In this document: positions 25,601 to 34,500 of the stretch, one piece after another
Numbering within the stretch: the first letter of the stretch is position 1
Layout: every line of letters begins with the position of its first letter
NCBI GenBank assembly: GCA_947629675.1
Contig: CANREM010000006.1
Span: 18,785 to 82,784 of the forward strand
Reading direction: 5' to 3'
Source of the DNA: an uncultured Clostridia bacterium
Lineage (GTDB): Bacteria > Bacillota > Clostridia > Christensenellales > Borkfalkiaceae
DNA: 64,000 nucleotides
Notes under the pieces: model-generated
What the model was told of the DNA's origin: nothing
Seen by the model: only the letters and a program-made list of their open reading frames with translations
Database searches by the model: none
Program-made: the position numbers and the translations under genes

Positions 25601-28224
25601 GTGCGACGGGGCGCATCCGCACGAATACAAAACTTTCCTCCCACTTCTGCGACCGCACGGGGCACATCGTCTTCAAAAAGCGCGGGGAGTTTCTCGAAAA
25701 GCTCTACAAACTGCACGCCCTCGCCAATGAAGCCTTCCTCGATTTCAATGCGGATGCATTCAACGGAATGTGCATCCGCGCGGCAAACGGCTATACCATG
25801 CCCGTGCTTGAGGGCTTTCTGAAGGCTTCGGACGCCTATTTTGCGGCAGAGGACAGCTTCATGAAGATCACGCACGGCGTCCGCGAGAAGGTGAAGGGGG
25901 AGGACTCCTTGGACTACTTCTACACGAAGGCCTCCGCCCTCATCGACAACATCGACATGCTCCCCAATTGGTGCATGTACCGTGCGACGGCAAAGAAGCT
26001 CGCCGCCCTCGGCCTTACGTTCATCTCCGACTCCCTCGAGAGCGGCCGCCTCAAGGTGGAGAATGTCCTCGCGGGCTTCGAGAAGAACGTCTATAAGAAC
26101 TTCCTCGAGATCACCATCCCGCAGGATGCGGCCCTCTCCCGCATGACGGTGGGAACTTTGGAGGACACGGTGGAGAAATTCCGCCTCGCATGGGAGGAGT
26201 ACGGAAAGCTCACGCGCACCCTCATCCGCGAGACGCTCATCTCCCGCCTTCCCGCCGAGGACGAAGAGGGGAGCCTCTCTCTGGAGCTGGCCGCCTTCAA
26301 CCGCTTTGCCCGCAGCAATCTGCGCGGCTCGGGCATCCGCACGATGCTCGCCGAGCTTCCCGCGCTCTCTTCGGTCCTCTGTCCCTGCCTTCTCATGAGC
26401 CCCATCACGGTCGCGCAGTATCTCCAGCCGGTTGCGGACGCGTTCGACCTCGTCATCTTCGACGAGGCCTCCCAGATGCTGACGGCGGAGGCGGTGGGCG
26501 CGATCGCAAGGGCGAAGGCCGCCATCGTCGTGGGCGACCCCAAACAGCTCCCGCCGACCACCTTCTTCCATGCGACATATACCGATGAGGACGATCTCGA
26601 AAACGAGGACCTCGAGAGCGTCCTCGACGACTGTCTCGCCCTCGGCATGCCCGAGCGGCATCTCCTCTGGCACTACCGGAGCAAGCATGAGAGCCTCATC
26701 GCCTTCTCCAACGGCATGTTCTATGACAACCGCCTCTGCACCTTCCCCTCCCCCGACGGGCTGGAGAGCAAGGTAAAACTTATTCATGTGGACGGGACGT
26801 ACGACCGCGGATTCACAAAGCGCAACCGCGCCGAGACGGAGGCCCTCGTCGCAGAGGTCACAAGAAGGCTTGCGGACCCCGTCCTCTCCCGTTCGAGCAT
26901 GGGCATCGTCACCTTCTCGAGCGCGCAGCAGGAGGACATCGAAAAGACGCTCTCCAAGGAGATCGTCCGCCTCGGCCTCGAGAGTGCCGCCTATGAGCGG
27001 GAGGAACCGCTCTTTGTCAAGAACCTCGAGAATGTGCAGGGAGACGAGCGCGACGTCATTCTCTTCTCCGTCTGCTACGGCCCCGACCGCCTCGGCCGCG
27101 TCTCCCTCAACTTCGGCCCCCTCAACCAGGCGGGCGGATGGCGGCGGCTCAACGTTGCCGTCTCGCGTGCGAGAGAGGAGATGCTCGTCTTTTCCACGAT
27201 GACCTCCGCCATGATCGACCTCAACAGGACCTCTTCGAAGGGGGTCGCGGGGCTGAAGGCGTTTCTGGAATTTGCGGAAAAGGGCCGCACCATGCTCGCG
27301 GTCAGGTCGGATACCGTGCGCGCAGGCACGGGCATCGGCAAGTTCATCGCAGCAGAACTTGCGGGCTACGGCTATGACTGCCGCTCCGACGTGGGCGCGT
27401 CCGATTTCAAGGTGGACGTCGCCGTCATCGACCCGCGCAATAAACGCCGCTTTGTCCTCGGTATCCTCTGCGACGGTCCCAATAATTTCTCCGTCAAGGA
27501 CAGAAACATCTTGCAGGTGCAGACGCTCAAGCGGGGGAATTGGAACATTCTCCGCCTCAACACCGTCAATTACTACAACAATCCCAAGCGCGAACTCAAG
27601 CGCATCAAGGACGTTTTAGACCGCCTCACGGGCGGCGAAAAGCGGGGGGACGCGTGGCTCTCCAAGTATAAGCGGCCCTACAAGACAGTCAAGGCGACGG
27701 CGAGCGAGACGTCCGCCTTCGTCACGGGCGGGGAACATGACCCCGCCATCATCGCCCGCCTCAAGGAGATCGTCGCGAGCGAAGAGCCAATCTCCCGCGC
27801 ATTTTTGAAAAAACGCTGCCTGCAGAGCTTCGGCATCGAGCGGAGCGGTTCCAAGGTGGAGGCCCGCCTCGACGCACTCATCGATTCCTGCGGCTTCAAC
27901 CGCGACCGCGCGATGGGCGTGGACTACTTCTATCGCACCCCCCGCGCCATCCAGCTGGGAAGATTCCGCGTGGAAGGGGAGGCCCCTGCCGTGAGAAAGA
28001 GCGAGGAGGACTTCACCGTCTATGAGGTCGTCTCCCTCGTGAAGGGCGCGCTCGAGGACAGGGTCGCCCTCTATATGGACGAGGTCGCCGCCGTCGTCTC
28101 GGGCGTGTTCCGTGAGATCCGTCCGACCGAACGCGCTCTCGTGTTCCTCCGCGACTGTATCTCCTACGGGGAGGAGAAGGGGGTCTTTGTGCGCTCCGTC
28201 TCAGACCGAATTACTCTTGCTTAA
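22630..28224 (+). CDS. DUF4011-SF1 helicase-Vsr/MTES_1575-like nuclease-DUF3320 protein (candidate phage defense)
   Basis: A 1864-aa multidomain protein. Residues about 175-290 resemble the transglutaminase-like domain usual in this family, but the expected GTC-x-D nucleophile region reads GGSASLFQIALL and the GHAF histidine region reads GKKSVGVGAW, so it appears inactive. DUF4011 starts at about 366 (WERRLLDLTGKNALL). The helicase has Walker A GPPGTGKSQT (about 660), Walker B IFDEASQM (about 1277) and motif VI LNVAVSRARE (about 1508). A Vsr/MTES_1575-type endonuclease domain follows (FKVDVAV about 1593, LGILCDG about 1610, WNILRLN). DUF3320 closes the protein (about 1695-1860). This architecture matches the single-gene DUF4011-helicase-Vsr (Hhe) defense type. 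It stands alone with its own promoter. Confidence 0.85.
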   Translation: MAAKKKIRIDEKVTLDLRFPKYVGYLDYLLATPASIRIRSTFEEALPLTVSATSEGGLLLPFEKSVEVPFESTVRIEQSGIFSPLYLAENSEFRSVTINVAARHENKTVASAEAQLTVLPFDVWEGLSGNAERVACFVRPRLPDCSVILTDAGRRLKRWRADAEFYGYTGTDKNTVRQIIAAVYASVKAHGVSEEACDLTQPLSAAKEGSVLKGGSASLFQIALLAAGCIEAAGLHPVIAIGKKSVGVGAWLYDTCFLDPVTDDDDIVSKYVADGINNLCFFDAADLFVDSNSLFTPSEHHFRAKLKEEHFDIFVDVKRCRMGGIPVCPMRGKGIEGYEVYENEQEDGSPKPLPVFKGLKLDGKQPKNKQWERRLLDLTGKNALLVFTGKNALHLSSAGCDMLYSRLMGEGSMKLRAGGEEAKIGAELSPQKKALIALEQQKGVLRVLEPVKSASETALKLIRKNREAGEEAGAKILYLALGFLKYVSREDGMPKFAPLVLVPVGITRAKGNEDFSLTAGEEGFFVNATLLEFLKQEFNIDIRGLGGDVSALKISEIVAMVRAETAGMKGWEVVEDAFVAAFSFQRFLLWNDIRTHIGALRKNENVANLLAGRAERRKTPAAAEEDAADPEEVLLPLPADSSQFSAISLANTGASFVLHGPPGTGKSQTITNIIANALMRGKRVIFVAEKKAALDVVKKRLDAIGIGEFCLELHSNKTDKGDVLRRMEATLALGGKAREAGFGEKTRELIALREELKEPMEALHKKRRLGISVYGAVLGYLENKTAPDILDIETAFYDTLTEEKLSRCKSMILSAAAAAKECGGVVSSPFENVNLTEYSQEVRDRILCASEVVLTEIKHLRSYLALFLEFYRQRVSTLTRKKLLSLAEIAKILSSGECRKYFAGQEEGAFYLFYNANRRLDTCLAYYFKNFRSLVDLDDAAEIAKLLESGGDWRLSKAARAAAKKLAKVAIHELKEEDVPKFLQTLVDIDGATGRIRTNTKLSSHFCDRTGHIVFKKRGEFLEKLYKLHALANEAFLDFNADAFNGMCIRAANGYTMPVLEGFLKASDAYFAAEDSFMKITHGVREKVKGEDSLDYFYTKASALIDNIDMLPNWCMYRATAKKLAALGLTFISDSLESGRLKVENVLAGFEKNVYKNFLEITIPQDAALSRMTVGTLEDTVEKFRLAWEEYGKLTRTLIRETLISRLPAEDEEGSLSLELAAFNRFARSNLRGSGIRTMLAELPALSSVLCPCLLMSPITVAQYLQPVADAFDLVIFDEASQMLTAEAVGAIARAKAAIVVGDPKQLPPTTFFHATYTDEDDLENEDLESVLDDCLALGMPERHLLWHYRSKHESLIAFSNGMFYDNRLCTFPSPDGLESKVKLIHVDGTYDRGFTKRNRAETEALVAEVTRRLADPVLSRSSMGIVTFSSAQQEDIEKTLSKEIVRLGLESAAYEREEPLFVKNLENVQGDERDVILFSVCYGPDRLGRVSLNFGPLNQAGGWRRLNVAVSRAREEMLVFSTMTSAMIDLNRTSSKGVAGLKAFLEFAEKGRTMLAVRSDTVRAGTGIGKFIAAELAGYGYDCRSDVGASDFKVDVAVIDPRNKRRFVLGILCDGPNNFSVKDRNILQVQTLKRGNWNILRLNTVNYYNNPKRELKRIKDVLDRLTGGEKRGDAWLSKYKRPYKTVKATASETSAFVTGGEHDPAIIARLKEIVASEEPISRAFLKKRCLQSFGIERSGSKVEARLDALIDSCGFNRDRAMGVDYFYRTPRAIQLGRFRVEGEAPAVRKSEEDFTVYEVVSLVKGALEDRVALYMDEVAAVVSGVFREIRPTERALVFLRDCISYGEEKGVFVRSVSDRITLA

Positions 28225-28230
28225 AACGAG

Positions 28231-28354
28231 CGGATCGCGTATAGGCTGCGAAATACTTCGTCGTGCTGCGTTTTTCTTGCCCACGTACGACCAAGTACGC
28301 GGGCTTCGAAAAGCCTCGCACTCCTTGTCTTTCTTGCCTCTACGCGATTTAACG
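28231..28354. repeat. Family A palindromic element, intact copy
   Basis: About 120 bp with terminal inverted repeats ATCGCGTATAGGC (28234-28246) and GCCTCTACGCGAT (28336-28348), 12 of 13 matching. The inner hairpin is GCCCACGTAC / GTACGCGGGC (28280-28303). It ends in TTTAACGGT. Confidence 0.75.
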
Positions 28355-28368
28355 GTGACCGAAGGAGG

Positions 28369-28560
28369 GCCTACCCCTTTTCAAGGGGGAGGCTCCGCCT
28401 TTAGGCGGTGGTGGGGGTTGAGCTTCCAATGGCCCACCGCGTCATGCTGCCCCGACCGAAGCTTCTATTATTTATCTAAGGTCGGCACGAGTGCCGATTT
28501 TCGGCACGAAGTAACGTAGTCGAAGCATCACCTTATTATTCGGACTTACGTTTCAGGGGA
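28369..28560. repeat. Mixed family C and family B repeats
   Basis: CTACCCCTTTTCAAGGGGGAG and the GCCTTTAGGC stem (family C), then CGTCATGCTGCCCCGACC ... GTCGAAGCATCACC (an enlarged family B unit containing GTCGGCACGAGTGCCGA). Nothing coding is seen between 28225 and 28703. Confidence 0.55.
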
Positions 28561-28662
28561 TACACTCGCCTTTGACTCGGTATGACACGCACACCCCCAT
28601 TCATCTTTTTCATTCTTTCATTTATAACCAATCCGTTCAAATCGTCACCCCCGTAAAAACAT

Positions 28663-28691
28663 TTGACAAAAAAATCGGGAAATGCTATAAT
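28663..28691 (+). promoter_or_regulatory. Promoter of ktrB (short-leader type)
   Basis: TTGACA (28663-28668), 17-base spacer, TATAAT (28686-28691). ATG 28704 follows after 12 bases with no Shine-Dalgarno. Confidence 0.8.
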
Positions 28692-28703
28692 TCGCGCATA
28701 CTT

Positions 28704-30047
28704 ATGAAACGTATGAAGCTCAAAAAGAAGATGAATGTATGGATGTACCTCGCGATCGGCTATTTCGCCGTCGTGGTCGCGGGGAGCATTCTGCTTATCT
28801 TGCCCTTCGCCTCGACGACGGGTAGCACATACTATATCGACGCGCTTTTTACCTCCTTTTCCGCCGCATGCGTCACGGGACTTGTGACGGTGACGACGGC
28901 AACGCACTGGACGCTTTACGGTAAGATCGTCATCCTTCTTCTCATCCAGCTCGGCGGGCTGGGGTTCATGACCTTCATCTCCATCCTTCTGATCGCCATC
29001 AAGCGGAATTTGGGGCAGTATGAGCGGCGTGCCGTCCTGCAGGCGGTGGGGGGAGATGACCTCTCGGGCGTGAAGAAGCTCGTGCGGCGCATCGTTTTCG
29101 GCACCCTTGTTTTCGAACTCATCGGCGCGGGGCTGCTCTGCATCCGCTTCATTCCCGCCTATGGCGTTTCCAACGGGATATGGTATTCGGTCTTTCACGC
29201 CGTATCCGCCTTCTGCAATGCGGGGTTCGACATCTTGGGCGAAGTCTCCTTTGCGGGCTATGCGACCGATCCGCTCGTCTCGCTCACCCTCTGCGGCCTC
29301 ATCATCATCGGGGGGATCGGCTTCTGCATCTGGGGAGACGTCTTCGAGTGCAAATTCAACTTCAAAAAGTATCAATTCTATACCAAGGTCATCATCATCG
29401 TCAATACGGGACTGCTCTTCGTCTCCACATGGCTCTTTCTCCTCTTCGAACGCAACAATCCCTCGTATGCGGGTTATAACTTCGGGCAAAAGCTCCTTTG
29501 CTCCTTCTTCAACGCCACGACGGCGCGCACGGCGGGCTTCTTTACGACCGACCCCGCCACGCTCTCGGGAAGCGGGTCCCTGCTCATGATCATGTTGATG
29601 TTCATCGGCGGAAGTTCGGGTTCGACCGCGGGCGGCATCAAGGTGGGGACGATCACCGTCATCGTCATGGGCATGATCTCCGCCTTCCGCGGCAAGCGGG
29701 ACATCAATATGGGGAAACGCCGCATCGACATGCAGCTCGTGGGAAGGGCACTCGCCATCTTCGCGGCCTATCTTTTCCTCATCCTCACCGCGACCGTCAT
29801 CATCTGCGCGATCGAGCCGAATACGGCGAATTCCTTCCAGCGGGCACTCTTCGAATCCACCTCCGCGCTGGGCACGGTGGGGCTTTCGATGGCGTTCACG
29901 GGCAGTATCTCATGGGGGACGAAGATCGTTCTCATGCTCCTCATGTATATGGGCAGGGCAGGAGTCTTTACCCTCGCCTACGCGCTCTCGAGAAAGCGGG
30001 AGACCCCGCAGGTCCGCCGCCCCGCAGACAGTTTCTTCATCGGGTAA
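28704..30047 (+). CDS. ktrB: Potassium uptake channel subunit KtrB/TrkH family
   Basis: A 447-aa integral membrane protein with the four-fold MPM repeat of the Trk/Ktr/HKT family. The four filter-like loops are visible: ACVTGLV (about 48), AFCNAGFD (about 172), TTARTAGFF (about 272) and SALGTVGLS (about 390). It forms the K+ pore and works with the RCK protein KtrA encoded 500 bases downstream. ATG 28704 was taken because the promoter ends 12 bases upstream; ATG 28713 is an alternative. The ktrB-ktrA pair is separated by repeats rather than being tightly coupled. Confidence 0.93.
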   Translation: MKRMKLKKKMNVWMYLAIGYFAVVVAGSILLILPFASTTGSTYYIDALFTSFSAACVTGLVTVTTATHWTLYGKIVILLLIQLGGLGFMTFISILLIAIKRNLGQYERRAVLQAVGGDDLSGVKKLVRRIVFGTLVFELIGAGLLCIRFIPAYGVSNGIWYSVFHAVSAFCNAGFDILGEVSFAGYATDPLVSLTLCGLIIIGGIGFCIWGDVFECKFNFKKYQFYTKVIIIVNTGLLFVSTWLFLLFERNNPSYAGYNFGQKLLCSFFNATTARTAGFFTTDPATLSGSGSLLMIMLMFIGGSSGSTAGGIKVGTITVIVMGMISAFRGKRDINMGKRRIDMQLVGRALAIFAAYLFLILTATVIICAIEPNTANSFQRALFESTSALGTVGLSMAFTGSISWGTKIVLMLLMYMGRAGVFTLAYALSRKRETPQVRRPADSFFIG

Positions 30048-30545
30048 AAAATTTTCGCGCGATTTCTTTTCTCCGAAAATAAATACGCGCGAGTCGAATG
30101 GGCAGACCGCTTTCACATTCGCTCGTTGCGGTCGGCTCTTTCAGAAAAACAAAAAGCGCGTAAACGCGCAAATTGGGGCGCGCAGCGCAGGGGTACCCTG
30201 CTCGCGCAAGTCATTGGAAACCAACCCCCATCAGTCACCTTCGGTGACAGCTTCCCCTTTCCCAAGGGGGAAGCCCTACTCCGTTCACGGGGGAGGGTAG
30301 CACGGCTTCGCCGTGACGGGGGGAGCTATTTCAAAAACACTTGCCTTAGGCGGAATCGCATTCCGCCGTGGGCGTCCCAATTTGCTAAGCCACTGCACGC
30401 TTAATGTCTTTGAGAACATAAAAGTTCAGCGGGCGATATGGCATAGAGATGGAAAATTTAACCCCTCGCAAATTTCTTTGCCCGCAATTTGCCCCGCAGG
30501 GTGTTTCTAGAAAAAAGAAATTTGCGAATCAACAAAGGAGTCTAT
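30048..30545. repeat. ktrB-ktrA intergenic region: GC hairpins and family C repeat
   Basis: Contains GCGCGTAAACGCGC (about 30157-30170), a family C unit (CATCAGTCACCTTCGGTGAC, CTTCCCCTTTCCCAAGGGGGAAG, CACGGCTTCGCCGTGACGG; about 30227-30330) and GGCGGAATCGCATTCCGCC (about 30350-30368). A c-di-AMP riboswitch would be plausible before a Ktr gene, but I could not find the ydaO consensus. No promoter with two good hexamers stands out. Confidence 0.5.
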
Positions 30546-31202
30546 ATGAAATCATTTCTTCTCATCGGGATGGGGAAATTCGGGCGGACGCTCGGGGAAA
30601 AGATGCTCGCCATGGACGACGAAGTCACGATCGTCGATAAGAGCGAGGACACCATCGATTCTCTTGCGCCCAAATACACCAACGCGCTCATCGCGAACTG
30701 CATGAATATCGAGAACCTGAAGTCGATGGACGTGCCCTCGTACGACGCCTGTATCGTCGCGATCAGCGATGACTTCCAGGCCTCTTTGGAGGTGACGGCA
30801 AATCTCAAGGACCTCGGGGCGAAGCGCATCATCTCCAAGGCCTCCACCGAGATCCAGAGCAAATTTCTCCTCCGCGTCGGGGCGGACGAAGTCATCTATC
30901 CCGACAAGGATATTGCGGAAAAACTCGCCGTGCGCCTCAATTCCTCCAACGTCATCAACTACATCGACCTGGACAGCGAATATTCCATCTTCGAGCTTGC
31001 CTGCCCCAAGAAATGGGTGAAAAAGAAGCTCATCGACATCAACCCGAGGAAGAAACTCGGCATGAACATCCTCACCGTGAAAAAGACGACGGGGGAGGTC
31101 ATCAACTCCCTCGACGGCGACTATGTCTTCGAAGAGGGGGACAAGTTCGTCGTGTTCGGCAATACCGAACTCATTTTAGCCTTCACCAATAAGCAAAAAT
31201 AA
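30546..31202 (+). CDS. ktrA: Potassium channel regulatory subunit KtrA (RCK)
   Basis: A 218-aa cytoplasmic RCK protein. RCK_N (about 1-130) has a Rossmann motif LIGMGKFGRTLGE and an acidic strand-2 end VTIVDKSED for nucleotide binding. RCK_C (about 135-215) ends GDKFVVFGNTELIL and in homologues binds c-di-AMP. It gates KtrB. AAAGGAG (30534-30540) supports ATG 30546. Confidence 0.93.
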   Translation: MKSFLLIGMGKFGRTLGEKMLAMDDEVTIVDKSEDTIDSLAPKYTNALIANCMNIENLKSMDVPSYDACIVAISDDFQASLEVTANLKDLGAKRIISKASTEIQSKFLLRVGADEVIYPDKDIAEKLAVRLNSSNVINYIDLDSEYSIFELACPKKWVKKKLIDINPRKKLGMNILTVKKTTGEVINSLDGDYVFEEGDKFVVFGNTELILAFTNKQK

Positions 31203-31282
31203 AAAACAGGCAAAAAAAGCCCCGCCCTCACGGGAGACGGGAGAGCAAGTTAATCTTCCTTCGTTTCTGCTTTGAAAGAACT

Positions 31283-31316
31283 GCCGAGACAGCACCCTGT
31301 CGCGGCTTTTTCTTTT
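31283..31316 (+). terminator. Terminator after ktrA
   Basis: GCCGAGACAG / CTGTCGCGGC stem (one mismatch), loop CACC, then TTTTTCTTTT. An upstream GC-rich stretch (31218-31246, GCCCCGCCCTCACGGGAGAC) may pair with neighbouring sequence; the roughly 110-base structured 3' region has no identified function. Confidence 0.75.
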
Positions 31317-31417
31317 GCAAAAATACTTTTTATCGCCCCTACATCGGCATATTTTCCGGGAACGGGAAAATTTTCATGCTTTCGTACATTCTCCCAGGAA
31401 AAGGGCGGCAATTTCGC

Positions 31418-31445
31418 TTGACTTGAAAGGGAAGGCTATGATACT
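31418..31445 (+). promoter_or_regulatory. Tentative promoter of the 1699-aa lipoprotein gene
   Basis: TTGACT (31418-31423) with GATACT (31440-31445) at 16-base spacing. The alternative TATGAT would be too close. The gene's ribosome-binding site AAGGAG lies at about 31506-31511. Confidence 0.4.
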
Positions 31446-31519
31446 ATTTATATACACATTTTTTCGCAATATTCGTATAATAATATTTCTATGCGCATAT
31501 TCGCAAAAGGAGACGGAAC

Positions 31520-34500
31520 ATGAAGAAAAGCATTCGCCGCATTCTGATCGTCATATCTACCGCACTCTGCATGGCGGCCATGTCGCTCGGGATCTTCGCG
31601 GCATGCGGCTCGAAAGCAAAACTCACACTTGACGCGGGGAAGGGAGGGACGCTCTCCAAGACCGAATATTCCGTAAAGAAGGGAACAGACCTCTGGCAAT
31701 ATCTGCAGGATAAGACTCCCGCGGTTTCGACGGCGGGTCTCTCCTTCGCGGGTTGGTACAACGGGAACACACCGATCACATCCGGGACTACCATGCCCAA
31801 GGAGGGGCTATCCCTCACGGCGAAATACAATGCCGATTATAACATCGAGGTCTACACCTACAACGAGGAGACCGAGACCTTCGGTGCGGCCGTAAAGTCC
31901 ACGGGCAAGGGCCTTTGGAAGGAGCCGCTCAACATTGTCGACGTCTATCCGTTCGACGTGGGGTATGCCGTCGACCTTTCGCAACCCGATTCCGTCACGA
32001 CGACGCCCTCGCTCGAGATCGGCTTCACCTTCAAGATCTATCAGAAGGTGGACTACCGCACCGTGAGCTTCCGTCTGAACGCACCCGAATCGGACAATGC
32101 TTTCTCGGGGAGCATCCCGAGCATCAGCGTCGGCAGGGGCAGGACATTCACCGCTCCCGACGGGAACACCGTCTATACTTCTTCCCTCGGCTATCGCTTT
32201 ATCGGTTGGTCGGAGAACAGTAATGACGAAGTCCCCCAATACCGTGCGGGCGAGGGCGTCGTCGCGAAAGGAGACATGACCCTCTACGCCGTATGGGAGA
32301 AGGGCAAGACGGACATCTTCGGCGGGAACGATTATCTCTTTGTCAACGTGAAGCCCGGCTATGTCTATCTCCACCGTGCGGGTTTTGCCGAACAAGAGGG
32401 CACCTATGATGCGAATACCAGTATATTCATCTTCAAGAGACTGAACGGCACGAACGTTCTCGAGGGCAAGATCTCGGGCGATCAGTTCTACTACTTCCGC
32501 GACCTCAAGGATAAGACCTTCACTTACGGCGGAGAACCTTTGAAGAACGTCGAAAAGGAGGAACTGACTTTCGGCGCGCTCGATGCCGTCACCTATACCG
32601 TGACCCCTTCAGGGAAGACGGGGACCGCCGTAAACGGCAGCTTTGCCGTCGACCCCGCAACGGGCGACTATGTCTTTATTAAGGGGGGCGACGAGTCCTT
32701 CTACTTCTCCCTCTTTGTCGATCGCACCCTCCCCGAAGGGGAGCAGAACCGTTTCGTCCGCACTTCCGACGACGAAGAGGTGGTCGCACAGAGCGAGCGC
32801 GGCTTCTACGCCCTTTGGGACGACAACGAGAAGGGCTACGACGAGACGCAGGCCTTCCAGCTCGACGGCATGTATGACAGCCTCGGCTTTGCCTCCGCGG
32901 GGATCTATCTGCTCGAGAACGGAAAATACGAGCGCGCGATCACCACTTATTACGGGCTTGAGAGCAAAGTCATTCATGACGAAGAGGATGAAGGTGCCAT
33001 GATGTTGGCGACGGCCGCTGCCAAGGAAGAGGACGATTTTGTCATCATCTTCCACGATACCGACGGGGAAGAGGTGTATCCTCACTTCCGCGTCTATAAG
33101 TCCGAACAGCCCTTCGAGGCAAACGGCAGGACCTTCGACGGCGTATTCCGCCTCGAGGACGGTTTCCGCGGTGACTTTGGGACCGCAGACGAATTCTATA
33201 ACGGCACTGGCGAACCCAACGCAGGGGGCGAGATCGAGGCGGTCACCTCCCTCCATTTGGACGGGTTCGGAGGTGCGGTCTACACGGAGCGCGGTACAGA
33301 TGGCGCGAAGGATCGGCTCATCAAGGGGACGTACACCATCAAGACGCTCTCCGCGCACGGCGCGTCCTTTGAATATTTATATTTGACCCTTTCGACGAAT
33401 AAGAGCATGTTCGTCCAGATCGTGGGCGGCGGCTACGGCGTCACCTATTATACGACTTCAGATAAGGCACCGTCCATCGTGGAGATCGACGGCTCCCCCC
33501 TGAAAGTTTATGAACAGTTCACGGGCACCGAGACAGGCGTCTCCGTCTACGACAAAGGATACTTCTACATCTACGAGGGCAGCTCCGTCAACATCTACAC
33601 CTATTTCACGGATATCTTTGACAATGTGACGGAAGTGAGCGTCGGTGCTGATTTCGGCCTCATTCAAGAGAAGGAGGGCGAAGATGGCGTCTATACCTTC
33701 GTCAGCTATCTTCTCGGCAGCGGCCTGCCTCTCTTCGACTTCCGTTACACGAAGGAGGGCAAGATCGAGATGAGCCTTCCCTTCACGGAAGAGGCGATCA
33801 CGGGCGCAGCGGCGGAGACGATCAAGGTCGATAAGTGGGGCACCCTCACCTACGGCGGAAAGGATTATGCCTACGGCAGCTACACCGTCAACGTCATCGA
33901 AAAGTCCACGGGAGTCGGCACGGGAAGCTGGTACATCCGCGAGTACACCTTCCGCGAGAGCGGAAAGACGGCGGATACCGTCGTGCGCGTCCGCGGCGAT
34001 TATCATGAGACGGAGACGGATTCCGAATACCGCTATGAGACTTTGGTCGGAGACGATCGGATCATGGAGCTTATCAAGAAGAGATTCCCCGATCAGAACA
34101 GCTATTTCGATCACATCTATCTGAACGGATCTCTTCCCACGACAGATGAGGGCGAGACCAAGGTGGATATCATTCTCACCGTCTCCGCCGACATGGAGAA
34201 CTTCTATGATATCGCGCTCTTGACGGGTACGATCACCTACGACACCCAGAGCAAACTCTATAAGATGACGCTCGACGAGCCGCATGCGGCTGCGAACCTT
34301 CAGAATCTCCTCATGGAGACCTATACCCTGTATGGCGGCGAGAGCGGTTGTTATCTGATGTTCGGGGAGGGCAGTGCGGTCGTCATCGACTCCGAGGCGA
34401 TTTCCGAATATTCTGTAGAGAAGACACAGACGGCGGACGGTTCCGCGCTGTCGATCGGCTTTGACGGCACCGCCACCTATACGGACAAAGACGGAAAGAC

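Noticed and set aside
25066..26787. 573-aa minus-strand frame opposite the helicase
   Set aside because: Antisense shadow with His/Arg/Glu bias and no recognisable domain.
30048..30545. c-di-AMP (ydaO) riboswitch before ktrA
   Set aside because: Expected from biology, but the conserved ydaO core could not be found; the gap is explained by repeats.
31205..31320. Structured non-coding RNA after ktrA
   Set aside because: Only the terminator hairpin is convincing; the preceding GC-rich stretch matches no RNA family I know.
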